From: Phoenix dactylifera
Taxonomy: Eukaryota > Streptophyta > Magnoliopsida > Arecales > Arecaceae
NCBI RefSeq assembly: GCF_009389715.1
Contig: NC_052392.1
Coordinates: forward strand, 37,629,410 to 37,693,409
Length of the DNA stretch: 64,000 bases
Direction: 5' to 3'
How positions within the stretch are numbered: position 1 is the first letter of the stretch; each line of letters opens with the position of its first letter. Below the pieces are notes generated by a model that was given only the letters and a program-made list of their open reading frames with translations, was not told where the DNA came from and ran no database searches. Both the position numbers and the translations under genes were made by a program. Shown piece by piece: positions 26,734 to 40,709 of the stretch.

Positions 26734-27131
26734 GATTAGCAAAGCTCCTCTTTGTTTAAATTGCCTTGCATGAAGGTATCATGGGTGAAACGCTATGATA
26801 TCGAAATAAGAGTTGGAAGAAAGAGGGGATGAGAGGAAGAGGAGAGGAAGGCATAAGTAGGAGGGAAGGGGTGATGGATTGGTCTGGGGTTTTGATGGCA
26901 AGTCACTTTAGTTGGCTTTGCACGATAAGAGAAGTGCTATTTCATGTGGTTTTCCCTTCGTGTATAGCATCTCAATACGGCTTGCGTGTTTTGATATTGG
27001 CTCATCTCTCACTCTCAAATCCGACCTATCCTCACAATTTTCTTAAGGATATTTCTCTTAACTTCCTCCTTCATTCTCAAATCTCACCTATCCTCATAAC
27101 TTTCTTCACAATATTTCTTTCAACTTCCTTG

Positions 27132-27135
<4 letters not shown>

Positions 27136-27184
<49 letters not shown>
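27136..27184. repeat. (TC)n microsatellite
   Basis: Uninterrupted TC run of about 49 bases, roughly 400 bp upstream of the MYB start codon and so possibly within its promoter. Confidence 0.95.
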
Positions 27185-27188
<4 letters not shown>

Positions 27189-27557
27189 AGATATATATTC
27201 CAAATATTTTTTGAGCAACCCAAAGAATGGAAAAAATCAATCCTTTATTTTATTAACTCTTGAAAGTAATAGATCCTTATATAATTTAGTCATTCCTGAC
27301 CATGAAATTAATTTGAGAACTAGGATGGGAGAAAACCTAGTAGAAATTGGGTGAGAGACTCGGTTCAGGCATTGGTGCTAATATATAACTTTATCAATTG
27401 TACTAGTTCGAACCTCCCCTTATTTACGTGTGATCACAAATAGATTGATATTTTATTAATAATTATTTGTAAATAAATAATATTTTTAGTGTGCACTTAT
27501 TCCTGCTCCTCTTTACTCGTTTTTTTTAGGTTTACGGACCACATCTTTTGCTTGTAA

Positions 27558-27559
<2 letters not shown>

Positions 27560-27601
<42 letters not shown>
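27560..27601. repeat. (AT)n microsatellite
   Basis: Uninterrupted AT run of about 42 bases. Confidence 0.95.
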
Positions 27602-27606
<5 letters not shown>

Positions 27607-27984
27607 TATAATGTGTGTGTGCGCACGCTTTTTTTGAAATTTCAATAAATTGTAGCTTCTTCCAGACTTTTTGTGAGTATCTTTTTACGTCAAGTTTTTT
27701 GTATATTTTCAAATATGCAAATCAATTTTTCTTAAAAACAGTTAAATGGGTTTGCTAACATGGCCTTGTATGTTCTAAAGAAAGAGAAAAAAGAGAAAAA
27801 AGAAAAAAACAGTTAGACCATGCACATAAGTTTTATTAACTATACAGGTTGGTAGTTGAATTTTTGGTCACAAGACCTAATTTGATGGATCATCTCTATT
27901 TGTGCAAAGGATACGTTTGTGAAACCTCTACGTTGGTTTTTTGTCCAAAAGCACTAAAACTCTCACTTGATCTCATCCAAAAAG

Positions 27985-28090
27985 ATTAGTTGGAAGATAT
28001 TATTTGAATTTCTTGATCCTGTATAAGTACCCAAAATTTACCCAACAAATAACTGATGTAGGACTGAACACATGCTTGCACGAATCCTCA
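27985..28090 (+). repeat. LTR-like dispersed repeat, copy 1
   Basis: Shares the phrases TTGATCCTGTATAAGTACCC and AATAACTGATGTAGGACTGA with three other places in this window. Taken as forward orientation. The wording resembles the end of retroelement LTRs common in palms and other plants, so this is probably an old fragment; that assignment is from memory. Confidence 0.6.
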
Positions 28091-30150
28091 TAGTTATATT
28101 AATGTAATAGATGGTGTTGGATGCAAAAATGGATGATTACTCCTAGAACTTAAGCAAATGTATTGAATAATAGGTATTACTATTCTTTTTTTTTGTTAGG
28201 CACTTATGGCTTTTCTGATTTAAATTATATGTTAGTGCTATATCAAATGAATTCTAAAATTCCTGTTGATCTAATTTAGTGAAAGCATCTTATTTCTCAA
28301 AAAAAAATACAAAGATTACATGCATCTTTAAATTTACTTGTGCTTTAGTTTTGTGCAATTTAGTTTATGTTTTGTAGGTAAAGTGCTGATTTCCTTCATT
28401 TTCCTTTTTGCCTTAGGGAGAATAAGGGCAGGGCTGGGTGGGTTATTTGAGAGGGAAAAGAAGGAAGTGTCCATTTATTAGTTACAGGTTTCTTTTTTCT
28501 CTCTTAAACAAAACATATAGTTTCACATTAGCAAACTATTAACAGAGAATTGTTAGTTTAGCAAACTACAGTGCGATGAACAAATGCAGTCACTAAAAAG
28601 TCGAAGCATTTATCCAACTGTGGTTTTTATTGTTACATATGAAATTACAAATGAGCTAAGATAATTAGTTGGGATCTTTGAGGGAGAAGTCTTAGATTTG
28701 TTAGATTTGTGATGTTACAGATGAGATTTCTTAATTGGATTCTCTTTTCCTTGCACCATCTTCTAACCATTCAATGCAAGGTTAGAAAAGTTGAACACCG
28801 TTTGAATCTGCATCAGGAAAATCTAGGTAGACCGTCTTTGTTTACCTCCATATACAGATAACCAGTCTGATTTTAGATGATAGAGATATGTTTCTGAGGT
28901 CTATACCTTACTGATGGAGATGTTACATCCTATGTAATCATACTCTTCTGCACATTTCTTTTACATGCACGTCTACATGGAATAGTCATACCCCAACTGC
29001 TTTTTGATTTTTAGTTTATTTTCCTTCGTCAAGCAATGCTTGGTGATCATAGCGATGAGATCGATCCGTTGGTCTATAAATCAGCATACAATTATATGAT
29101 GACATCTTGCTTGACCTTCAATGTGCAACATTAGTTAGTTGTATAGATGGTGAAGTATAAGCTAATAGAACCATTTAATTTGTTTGAGAAAAAAAAAACA
29201 AGGGTCAAAAAAAGCTGGTTGCTATAGATGGCATCTTGTGTTCTTCAAAAAAAATTAAAAATAAAAAAAAAGAAGTTATATATCTTGCGTACGTAACAAT
29301 CACCAATTAATCACATCTTTATAATAACTTTTAGCAATTCGTTCATACAGTAATAAAAACATTGGAAGTTTAATCAGGTCTAGAAAAAATTGTACCACCT
29401 TTTGAATTTTTCCAAATGAACCAAAGGCAAAAGGACCAAAACACGAAGAAACAACAAGGAGATCAAAGATTGTCCATCAAGGAACCATCAGCCTATGGCT
29501 AAAACACGAAAAAACAACAAAAAACATGTCTAACCATATAATGCACATCATACCCAATCATAGTTCTCACCTTCTTCCAAAATGGTATGCTATGATGTGA
29601 GAGAATTAATCAACATCCAACAAATCAAGTTGCATAGATAATAAATTCATGTGCATGAATGCAAGTTATTATGTACATATATGTTCTCGCGAAAGAAAAA
29701 GAAAGAAGAATACGAAGTAATTCTAGATAGGTATGGGCCTGTTCAATGAACCGTTTTGCTAAAAAAGAGAAAGTACTCTATGAATCTCCTTGGTAACGGG
29801 ACATGTAGGCTTTATATCTTTTCTTGATGGCTCTAGCTAGTGAACTCTATATATACCTTGTTTGTTGTTTTTTCAAGAATTAGAGATATATATTGTTGAA
29901 CAATTTTGGAGATTAATACAACAAAGATGGCATGCTTTCTAATTAAAATGAGAGTAACAAAACGTAGTGGTGCTTGTGGGATGATGGGAAGCACATTAGA
30001 CTTTATCAACAACAATGATCATGAAGTTAATTTAATCTTTGATTGCCTAAAAATTAAGAGAAAATTAATTCTCAAATAATACAGCGGCAGTTGGATTCGT
30101 TTGTTGTACATGGTTTTCTTCCATTTCATCAATCACATGTTTGGTGCACT

Positions 30151-30153
<3 letters not shown>

Positions 30154-30187
<34 letters not shown>
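30154..30187. repeat. (AT)n microsatellite
   Basis: Uninterrupted AT run of about 34 bases. Confidence 0.95.
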
Positions 30188-30189
<2 letters not shown>

Positions 30190-30754
30190 CATAAACTGTG
30201 TATATGATCGATGTATTATGCATCGTGGCATATAGATTACATTAATTATGTTGTTACGATTGCACGAGTGTATGATGGACACAAAGATAATCTTGATGAA
30301 AAATGATGTTCCTTCTTTCCTCTCCTTGATTACTTCTACATTTGTTTGTATGCGCGAGGGCTCGAGAGCACCTTACATTAAGATTTGCTAAGGAGTGAAG
30401 ATTAGTTTTAATCTAATAACATTTACTAAGATCTGCCAAGGATTGCACACTAGTTTTAAGCTTACAACATGTCTACTCTTTCTATTCGTACTGTCGGCAA
30501 AAAATTGAACTAGTGGTCTTTTGTGGGGCCTTGTTCCACCAAACTACATCCCATAATATGAAACCTTATAGTTTTGTCCTAATTAAGGATTCAATTAAAT
30601 AAAAGTTTGCACAAGAATTCTCTCTGCAAGCATTCCCAGACGAACATATAAGACAACTGCTGGCAACCTTCTCCTTGTCTTTACTCCAACTTCTGATAAA
30701 ATTCATTTACATGGGAAACATACCTTTCTTATTAGACAACTCTCTCTCTGTGTC

Positions 30755-30758
<4 letters not shown>

Positions 30759-30790
<32 letters not shown>
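30759..30790. repeat. (TG)n microsatellite
   Basis: About 16 TG units preceded by a CT/CTGT-rich lead-in from 30741. A matching short (CA)n run follows at about 30907-30921. Confidence 0.95.
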
Positions 30791-30793
<3 letters not shown>

Positions 30794-31420
30794 ACGAGAT
30801 ACATGGATGTAGGAAAGGTTTGACGTAGCTTTCAGTCAGTACATGGAGAAACTTTTAGGTTACCTGCAAATGTCTACAATGTGCAGTATGGCTTACCTAT
30901 AAAAAACACACACACACACACAAAAAAAAAACCCTTATATTCAAATATACATAGTAACCACCCCTTCATTGTTTCAATTTTAAAACTAAACCATCTTTTC
31001 TCAGCCATGTCTATTTTGACGCCAATAGAACTCGGCAACTCGAGGAAACGAATGACTTCACCAAACTTCTCCTTTTGCCCCAAAGTTCTCAAAGGTCATC
31101 TGCCCAAAGAATATTGTGGGCAACACCTCTCCACAGCCAACCAAGTTTGAAAATACCCACATGCATGCTGCCACCTTTCTCTTTTCAACCATAGACTCCC
31201 ACATCATGCTCCATTCAAGACCTTAGTTAGCCTACCAAAACCATCCATTGCACCCTCACTGACTTTCATTTGATAAGACACCTTAGAGGTTGGTGAAAAT
31301 GCCAGTCTAACTAAAATCTTCATCCACCCTCATTTGAAATGTTGGTCTTTCCACATGGAGAATTTGGAGTCCGGTCGAGACCACACGGCTTTGAATGCAT
31401 AATCAGCCTATGAAAACTGT

Positions 31421-31530
31421 GAGGATCGTACGGGCGTATGTTGAGTACTCCTGCATCGGTTATTCGCTATATAAATTTTGGGTACTTATACAAGATCAAG
31501 GAACCCAAATAATACCTTCCAGCTAGCCAT
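31421..31530 (-). repeat. LTR-like dispersed repeat, copy 2
   Basis: Reverse orientation relative to copy 1. Carries GGGTACTTATACAAGATCAA and CATCGGTTATTCGC, the reverse complement of the wording in copies 1 and 3, followed by AATAATACCTTCCAGCTAGCC. Confidence 0.6.
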
Positions 31531-33827
31531 TTTTGGTAAGGTACTGGGTTGTGACAGAAATGATCAATTCCATGATAATTACAAAAGGCTAATCACAATA
31601 TTACATATATATATATACACACACACATATTAATGTAATCGTTCTTAGTTTGCAAATGCAACAGAAATCATATGCTAAAGATAATTTAGAAGTTGCTGCT
31701 GAATTATCGCTTGGAAAAATGACTTGTGATCATGGGATAAGGATAATTGAACTACTTTTGTTTTGTTGAGGAAAAGAAAAGGTAATGTTACCTATTCTTA
31801 TGTAGTGTACGAATTCAGCAATCCATTACCATTTCTTTCTCTTTCTTTGTAGTGTACGAGTTCAGCAATCATATGCAAGTGGACATCAGATGATGACTTG
31901 GTATGATAGGATACTAAGGATCAATGGTTGGCAGTGAAACCAACGTTGCAACTCTTATGCCTACGCCACCGCATCCAAGCCCGGCCGCCAACATTCTTGA
32001 ATGCTTGATATAATTATGTGAGATTAGATCGATAAGATGGAGATACAAGAAAAGGACTTCCGAGAAATGCTTCCACTGCCATGGAGGGCATTGCTGCAGG
32101 GATTCAGTTGCGAAGGCTCGGATAGTTGGCATTCCATATTATTATAAGAATTTATCAGAATTTGGCTGCATGAAATAGAAATGGTTGTCCAAATATTATT
32201 TGTAATCATATTGATTTTATACTTTGTCATGCAATTTTCTTGTGTGCTCCATGAAGAGTTCACCAAGTCTCGATAGGAGAACTCTATTTTTTTTTTGCCT
32301 TATTTATTTTTTAAATATATAGCTCCATATATAGTTAAGCAAGTGATCCAAAAGGATTACTAGACTAAATGTAAACCACTCTGGCCACTACGAGCAAGGT
32401 TGGCAACGATATGTAGCTCTCTATCCGAGAAGAATCAAGCGAAGCGATAGAAAGCAGAGATGATATAAAAATCGAAATCTACATTTTTAAGAATTTTATC
32501 TTTTTTTAGAATATTTCTACTAATGATGTCTATTTTAGAAAAAAGAATTCTATTAAAATTAGAAAGAGTAATCCGATCAAAATTGCGTAAGGATGAACCT
32601 CACTATTATAAATAAAAGTTATGTACCTCCATTTTTTAATTATTAATAAAAAAATAGAGGACTTAAGCCCTACTTTCGCAATATATCTATCTTCTACTAA
32701 TTTTCTTTTAAGAGATTAGAGTTGAACAGGTTGAAGAAAATATTTCTTCTCCCCACTCGAATCAGCAAATCTCGATAAAAAAAAAATTAATTTTTTTCTT
32801 TTTCTTCTTCTTTTTTTTTTTTAAGTATGAATGGTATTCAACCATGTGAATTGGAAACCCAAACCTATCTCCAATGCATGTGCTTAGCCGGAGAGGGGTA
32901 ATTTTTCAACCAATGGACCCAAGTCTTGTTGTCGTTGAAGGCCACCATTTAAAATGGTAATGAAGCTAAGACTGTACATGCTGGTGGTGATTACTGTACA
33001 TTGGTTATGAATTGAACATTCGGAGCTCGCTGGTTCTGAGGGATGCATCAGTATGAATCATACCATCAAAATCTCAGGAATTTGTCACCTAAGAATCCTT
33101 GGAACCTTTCTCATTTCGTCATTTTGGATACAATCAGTTAATATCTCAGTATATATTCCAAGAGTTGAGGTTACTAATTTGATTTCCTACAGTCCACTCC
33201 TTCAGCTTTGATTAGCATGCTTCATTTGAAGGATCTAAGATAGAAGACTTCTCCAATTATATGAACCTGAATTAGTGTTTGCAATCATTCAAAACAAAGA
33301 AACGGAGTCACTGTAGAGACTTGGGCCTGTGCAAGCTGTAGGCCTTTTTAAATGTGGGGATGAATGCGGTTTCTCCAAGTGAGGTTGGTTCCTGCAAAGG
33401 GCTGCGAGGTTGGTTCCTGTAAAGCCAAATTCTATATTTGTCTTCTTTTTTTTCCTAAAAAAATACTTATTTTGAGCAAATATTTTATTTTTATTTTCAT
33501 AAAATAAAACTAGGTCGAGATTCCACCTCATACACACATAAGGAGAAAGAAAAAAGTGCCTTTGATCGTGCACATAATCTAATTTTGTAAGGTTAAGCTT
33601 CCTCGGTATTTAGAACCCTTCAACTGGAGAAGTCTTCAGCCTTCTCCAATGGTTTGAATCTGTTCACAATCCATTTCTATGGCCGCCCCTTCTCTTGGGC
33701 TACAATGATGGCAGTAAAACTAAGAACTGCAGAACGGTGGTGCTAATGACCATTGGGGGTGAGCTCAGCTCAAGAGGACTAGACTGTGGTAAATTATGTA
33801 ACAAACAGAACCTCACCTAAAAAAGCT

Positions 33828-33935
33828 AGCTAGAAAATATTATATGGATTCTTTGATCCTGTATAAGTATCCAAGATCTATTCAGTAAATAACTGATGTA
33901 GAACTAAACATATGCTCACACTGGTCCTTACACGC
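33828..33935 (+). repeat. LTR-like dispersed repeat, copy 3
   Basis: Same orientation as copy 1. Carries TTGATCCTGTATAAGTATCC and AAATAACTGATGTAGAACTA, preceded by GCTAGCTAGAAAATATTAT. Confidence 0.6.
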
Positions 33936-34117
33936 CCTGCTTTTAGCATTCATTGTTTTAGATGCATTCACCAAAATGATTTACCTTTGGTTTTTACCTT
34001 TGGTTACATGCACTGGTTGCAATTCCTTGCCTGGAAATTAAGCTGATGAGATTCTAGATGGTTTTGTAGATCAGAAAACTTAAAAAATAGAAAAGACCAG
34101 CAACCCATATTTGCCAT

Positions 34118-34285
34118 ACCAATCGGTATTGTACCGTACCAAACATACTATACTATATCAGTATTAAATCGGTATGCAGTTTCATACCATACCAACACTC
34201 AATGTGCTTCACCGTCTCATACCGTACTGCATATTGATACCGTAATAAAATAGTACCGATACGAAGACCGGTACCGAGACGGCAA
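34118..34285. repeat. GGTAC-rich dispersed repeat, copy 2
   Basis: The fullest copy. It repeats short words such as ATCGGTATTGTACCGTACC, CATACCGTACTGCATATTG and GACCGGTACCGAGACGG in both senses, so it is partly self-complementary. Confidence 0.5.
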
Positions 34286-35459
34286 ATCTTGCTAACAACA
34301 TATAGCCCTTCCCACCAAACAAGTTGTCACTTTTAGCACTTGACAGGTCATATATAAAATCATTCATGCATCATTTCCGCATGATGGTCCTCTATTTCAT
34401 ATTTGATTGAATCTAAAATTAACTTCATTCAATTTTATGGCTTGAAGATATTGATCTTACAATAATTTTCTCTGAATAGGGAAAGCGTGCGGTTTAGGCC
34501 TTGTATGCAATACAAACTTCCCATGCATCATGATGCAAGCAACTTTTTTTATTTTTCATCGGTGGACAATGTTCTAGACTACACGCGAATTTTATGTTCT
34601 CCTACAAAGGAAAACAAGGTTCCATTAAAAATTTACGGATATAAACTGCATCCTCCATTGGTTTTCTTTTTTTTTATAAAAGAAGCTGCAGCCTTAATTA
34701 GTTGACCCAATTTCTCTAACTTAATAAATCTATGAATTATGATGGGGTTGATGCACCTATCCTTAGCAGGATTTTCTTAAGATTGCCACTCCTCAGACAA
34801 TGAATACGAGCATGCTTACAATTGATTTGAAGAATCTAGCAAGGAAAATGATATGCATCCCCCATGAATGTCCCCCAACAAGTATATATAAAGCGGATCG
34901 GCCTTGAATCACCGGCTCCCAGCCCCAATCACGGCTGGCCCAACTCTTAGACGACTGAAGCGGTTGCCTAGAGTCCCGGCCTAAAGAAGGCCCACCACTG
35001 GAAAGGCTGTAAAGAAAAAATAGAAAGAAAAAAGCCTCTCCTGTGAGTTCGCCTTAAGCCGGCCCACTGTAGAGAAGGGCTCAAAAACAAAACGGCCTTA
35101 AGCCCCCAAATACATTGAGCCGCTCCTGGCCCTAGTTTACACTTTCATGGAGAATGTTTTGGGTGTTGGAAGCAGTGCTAAGAAAGCAATATAAGTCCTG
35201 CATGTATGAACCAACGAGGATTATAGTCGATGGAGGTACATGCAGTTCATTTTATCCTCATATAATGTTAGAAAATGCATTGTAGGAAGCACAAATTCTT
35301 CTTGAGAATCTCAACTGGGTGCTTCCTTCCAAATTTACTAGCTAGCTAGGAGACTCTATATAAACTCTAGTAGCTTGGAAGAAAGGTGGCATAACTTAGT
35401 GAGAGAGAGAGTACTATCTGTAGATTACTTATATGGTGTAATTTATCGTTTACAAGCGT

Positions 35460-35464
35460 GCGGG

Positions 35465-35507
<43 letters not shown>

Positions 35508-35532
35508 GCGTGTTCGATCCACGCTCACCGCA
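35460..35532 (+). tRNA. tRNA-Phe (anticodon GAA)
   Basis: A 73-nt cloverleaf without intron. Acceptor GCGGGGA pairs with TCACCGC plus discriminator A; position 5 pairs G with A, as I remember from the classical plant tRNA-Phe. The D arm reads AGCTCAGTTGGGAGAGC, the anticodon stem-loop CAGACTGAAGATCTG gives the GAA anticodon, and the T arm reads GCGTGTTCGATCCACGC. CCA is not encoded, as expected for a nuclear gene. The bases just upstream include TATATAA (about 35356) and a CAA at 35452-35454, features common before plant tRNA genes, and a T4 run follows. The internal A and B boxes are intact, so the gene should be transcribed by RNA polymerase III. Confidence 0.97.
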
Positions 35533-35535
35533 ATA

Positions 35536-35539
35536 TTTT
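35536..35539 (+). terminator. RNA polymerase III terminator of tRNA-Phe
   Basis: A run of four T residues begins four bases after the mature 3' end of tRNA-Phe, the standard stop signal for RNA polymerase III. Confidence 0.75.
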
Positions 35540-38178
35540 CTATTTGTAAATTATGTTTTCTATTTTTATACAAATTGACAAAATGGACAATTTTATAATA
35601 TTATATCTTTTATTTTTGAAGTCTTGAAAAATAAAAATATATCTGGTAGTTACAAGTTTTATGTTTACCATTAATAGTTTTATATTTTCTTTACTATTAA
35701 CTATAATTTTGAATTTTATTTAACATAACATGGTTCCATTTCGGGCTATTAACTATTAATATTTTTATTTTATAATTTTGAAAACAAATAAAGAACAATC
35801 AACATTACTAAGGATTTTATTTTTTTCTTGGACACCATTAGGAGTTTTATTTTTTAATGTTATATCTTTTAGTTTCAAATATTGAATAAGAAAAATATTT
35901 CTAGTTCTATTTTTATAAAAATAAAAAATATTATAATCATTAGCACCACTAAAAAATTTAGGTTTTTTTATTATTATATTGTTTATTTTTGAATACTCTA
36001 ATAACAAAAACATTTTAAGTAATTGATTTATGTTCGCTATTAGGGACTAGTTTGAAAATAGGACAAGCAAAATGAGAATAAATTATAGTTATCTAAAGGT
36101 ATGATGTATCTTAATAATTAAATTTTATTTCCATTACAATAATAGTGAATTTATTTACGTGAAAAGACAAAATCATCCATGATTTATGGTTACTCTTTAA
36201 GAAGTTTTTGGTAATTTTATCGATGGTGTCGGGACAAAAACCACAAAGAAATCTAATTCTAAAAGACCTAAATGAACCGCCGATCTCACTTATCCCTGAT
36301 TTGATCAAGCTATTGGGATAAGTAGTTTCGACGAGCAAATTAACATGTTTACCACTTATATAAGAACAAAAGCATAACCAGAGGGATAAAGGTCCTTATC
36401 CTACTTTTGGACTAGACTTAAGAGTTCTATAATTTCTTCATCATTATTATTATTATTATTGAGTATTAAATATACATCAAGTTGTTACAATTTTTATGTA
36501 AAAATAGAATGTAGCAGGATATGATTTTTGTCGGTGCTAATGTTTATTGGAGCGATGATGCTAGCAGGTGGCATTTTAAAAGCGAAGGGTGTTCATTAAT
36601 AGCATGTTGAAATCTTTGAAAATATACAAAAATGCATACATTGGAGCTTTGACGAGTGTTAAAACCGGATGTTGTTATAGAACAATTAATGTATCTCTGG
36701 TCACAATAGGATAAGCTTATGTTTTATGTTGAGGTAGATGTGCCTTAGTGTATGCTATTTTTAAACACTATAATAATGGTTAATGAGAAAAGAACTAAAC
36801 TAAAAACTAAATTTAATTTATGGAAGAAAGCTTTAGAGGATATTGGTTTAAAAATTAGTAGAATAAATGCATTTTAGTCTCCATGGACATGGGGAAAAAA
36901 TTCTATTATGTTCATCATTTTACTACATGACAAGAAACTCATTCCACTCTCAGAAGTCACCACTGTCTCCCATGACTGCTTTATACCCCACTAGGGAAGA
37001 TTGGTTTGTATGAAATTTACCAACTACTTTCTATTAGCAAGAAATTATTTTTCTAATTCTTCAACCAGATTCTCGTTTCCTGTATCAAAAGCCAAGAGAT
37101 TCCTACCACTCCAAGTTAACTGCCAGAGGATAAATATTTAAGCACACTGAGAAGTCATACTCATTTTTTGTTAAATTTGTAGCTTTACATCAAAAGCTTC
37201 ATCCAAATTTCTTGCAAGATACATTCAGCCACGTACGTCTCAAGTTATGAATTAACAATTCCAAAGCGTTTTATCCTCAACTAGATTACTGAATCATGTC
37301 CAACCAACGGTAAGCAGCATTCTACAAGAAGTTTTATTACAGGTGCCCCTTTTTTTCCCTTTTTGAGAAAAATACATGGGTGATGGTCCGCCGCACCATT
37401 TGTCTCCTCCGAGACTTCCGATAAAATAAGATGGTACACTGCATCATTTTATTTTAAAATAAATCGTATTTCTGATATAATCACAATCACAAGCATCTTG
37501 GTGTTTCTATATGAAACATGTTTGTTTACCAAAAAGGTTTATTGATTAAATTTGATCCAAATTGCTCACCTGTTGATGCCCATGGCACAGTTAGGTCATT
37601 GCACCCCCAAGTTCTTCAGCATTGGACTCTGATTAATTTTCTGGTTCTTACTGTAATTCTGCCATTTGACATGTAAACAAACCTTGTTAGACTACATGTA
37701 GGTTAGCTGAAGTATTACAGCAAAGAGAAATTGGAAACCATTAGGTCTCCACAACTCATAATTGCAATTCACCGCTTGAAGCCCAGCACCGACAGGTAGA
37801 TTTTTTTCAGTGAAGTACCACAGTTTACAAGACAACAAAACAGTAAATTCCAAAAACTAAAACTTTTACAGATTGGAAATGGATTAGCAGAAGTGCAGGC
37901 GCAGAAGGATGGTACACCAAAAGATGCAGCGCAAAGATGTATACCAGTGCCCATGAATTTGGCCATGCAAAATCTGAGCGCACCCAAAGGAAGAGCCTCT
38001 TTCCACTAAAATGATCTCAGACTGACTTCCTTTGAATGATAATTTCCAGTAAACCAAGGAAATTAATCAGATCATCTGCTTATGAAACCTTGTCCCAGCT
38101 TGGAGAGTTGCAGTACCTGCAAATACAGCACTTTCCCAGCTCCAAACAATGATTTCCAATGAACGGCCCCTCTCTACC
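35540..38178. other. AT-rich intergenic DNA between tRNA-Phe and the GONST1-type gene
   Basis: About 35540-36060 is extremely AT-rich and repeats phrases such as TTATATCTTTTA and AAAAATAAAAATAT in a degenerate way, suggesting old duplicated non-coding DNA. 36100-37700 shows no supported gene. About 37750-38178 is less AT-rich and probably contains the 3' UTR of the minus-strand transporter gene. Confidence 0.5.
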
Positions 38179-40666
38179 TCAGGACTGAGATCTCTCCCTC
38201 ATCTTTGCCTTGGCAAAGAATATGCCTGCTAACAGACCTGTGGAGTAGAATTTTGTTTGCATAAATACACTGTAAGAAGGTGACAAGGTAAAAAATAAAT
38301 TACACAAATACCTTTATCAATGGCAAAAACCTACCAAAAAGGATGCTTATGAAATTCTCCAGGCTAGTTGGAACTTTAAAGAGAAGGATTCCAGCAATGG
38401 ACAGAGGTATCTTATTCAGTGATCCTACAAGGCTGCAAAAAAAAAAAGAATAAAAAAGGAATACATCAGCAAAGAAATTCCACATACGACTTTTGGAGAA
38501 TTGTTCAACTAGCTTAATAATTGAAAAGAACGTTATATTAATGTTCAAGTGCCAGATTTAATTTTCATACCTCTGAAAGATGGTAAATCAATGCCTCCAG
38601 GAAACTTGTGCACAGTAAGACCGTACTAATCCTATAGTGCGCTCAGGTAATGTAGTGTGCACTAGTGTTATCTTTCAATTACCTAAAACCTACTAATCTG
38701 AACATTATGTGCACGGTCCTTCGCAGTTAAGATGCTATCTGTTTAAAGTGGCGTCATAGAAAAATTTTGTTGACTGGTAAATGTTTAACTTCTGCTCAAA
38801 TCCAAGGTTGCCATCCATGATAAACCCTCAACATGGTATATGGCTATATGCCAACCAGTACTACAGCCTACAAGAGACTGCCATATAACCCTAGAAGAAC
38901 TTTGAGCAATCCCAAGCATCCAACCACTTAAACCAAATTTTTTTCTAAAAATATTTATTGAAACTTCTAAAAAATGTCATCGTGTCCAGTCATTTTCCAA
39001 AACATTATTCCTTAATCACAAATAAGTTGATCAACTTGGATAAGTTTATCAATTTGTCCACTAAATCTAATAATTGCTCTAACATGCACCAAACAAATAA
39101 TAACTCATCATATCTCCACTATATATGGTGCAAACTCCCGGCACAGTTGGATGTTTGCACATTAGATTGTCTCTTGCTTCAAGAAAAGACACTTTAGCTA
39201 AGTAAATACACCTCCTGAAATTTACTCTCTGATAAAGGACTGAAGATAGAAGAGCAGTGCGACAACTAAAATTGGGAATATATTTATCAAATCTACTCCT
39301 AAGAATGATGATTGATGGCATTACAACCATTAATCAAATACTGTTTCCACCTGAATAAATCATGTGCATCTCATGTCCCCAGAACTAGTTGATAATAAGA
39401 CAGGCATGGCATTTACCTCCCATCTCCACGAAATAAAAGCATGCACTGCTCCAGAAAGTGAAGTAGAATTACATATATTGAAGAGAGGTGATCAAAGGAA
39501 GACATAGGTGTTTGCAATCAACATCATACAAATTGAGGCAGCTTGTGAAACAGTCACTATTTGCTAGAAACTTTCTTCAATGGAACTGGGAGCATGTAAC
39601 TTTTATGCACCTATGGCTTCCAAGATGGATCATGGAATGCTACAACAAATATTCATTCTCTTAGACATAGGTTTCTAAACTTCTACTATCTTGTCAGTTT
39701 CTAATCAGATCCAAGCAAGGTGAGAAAAAAGTAGGGTGAAAATTAAATTTGAATGTAGGGATTCAGTTCCGTAGATCTTGAAGATGGAGTAAGCCTGGCA
39801 TTGTCCTTGGCACCACTAGTTCATATGATTCAGCAGCTTCTAAGAACACACCACAAGAGGAAGGATACAAGTGCAAGAGATGGTACATGGGAGATCATAC
39901 TCAAATTTTTTATGGAAATAACTGGAGTCAAGAAAAGACTGCTAGCCTATAGGAGATTGGAACAGCGCACAATAGACCTTGTGTTTTGAAATTATAAGCA
40001 TCCCATAGATTACGGATTGCAAGAGTGTTGTTTTTTAGTTCAAATGTCAATTTACTAACACGACCGAGTCTTTTGGTCGTCCTCAGTGCATGCGCTGGGT
40101 TGAGGTTCCAGTTTAAAACCCAGAAAGGAAGAAATAAAAAGTTTCAATTGTCAACTTCAAAGTGTACCCAGTATACCTGTATGTAGTTGCACCTGTCTGG
40201 TGAAGAAACCACATTGAAGTGAAGCTGATTGCAAGCCCCAAAAACCCACTTGAAGTCATTGTCAACCAGAATAAAGGCATCCTCAAAAGCGGCCTGCCAA
40301 TTCACTTCACAGATACATAAGCCTAATAAGATAATAAAGAAAATATCCATGTTGTTTAAACATTCATGATATAATAATAGTATCATTGCTTGTTAGAACA
40401 TCACAAGCATGACTTATGGTGATCCAACCCTCTTCATCCTTACTTTCGCATGTTAGATTTCTATCCAGTTCTAATGGATACATTTCATACCATTGAAATT
40501 ATCAATTAGTAAAGATGCTTATATAAAAGAGCAGAGGAGATGATATAAATATGAGGGTGTATTTGCATATCAGTGTATATGTATGCATATGTGCATGTGC
40601 TTGTATGCTTGTATGCTTGTACGCATGCACGTGCATGTGTGTATATGTATGTGTGTGCGTCTGTGA

Positions 40667-40709
<43 letters not shown>

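Larger units (their letters stand above)
26734..35459. other. Intergenic DNA with microsatellites and dispersed repeats
   Basis: An 8.7-kb stretch between the MYB gene and tRNA-Phe. The first few hundred bases are the MYB promoter side (a GA-rich patch near 26810-26860). No coding gene is supported. It contains (TC)n, two (TA)n runs and (GT)n, three copies of an LTR-like dispersed repeat, a GGTAC-rich repeat, an approximate 22-bp direct repeat (TGTAGTGTACGARTTCAGCAATC near 31800 and 31848, with one variable base) and a small GC-rich island at about 31925-32120. Confidence 0.5.

Noticed and set aside
26829-27263. Plus-strand frame of 144 codons upstream of the MYB gene
   Set aside because: It ends in a poly-Ser/Leu stretch made by the (TC)n microsatellite and has no domain.
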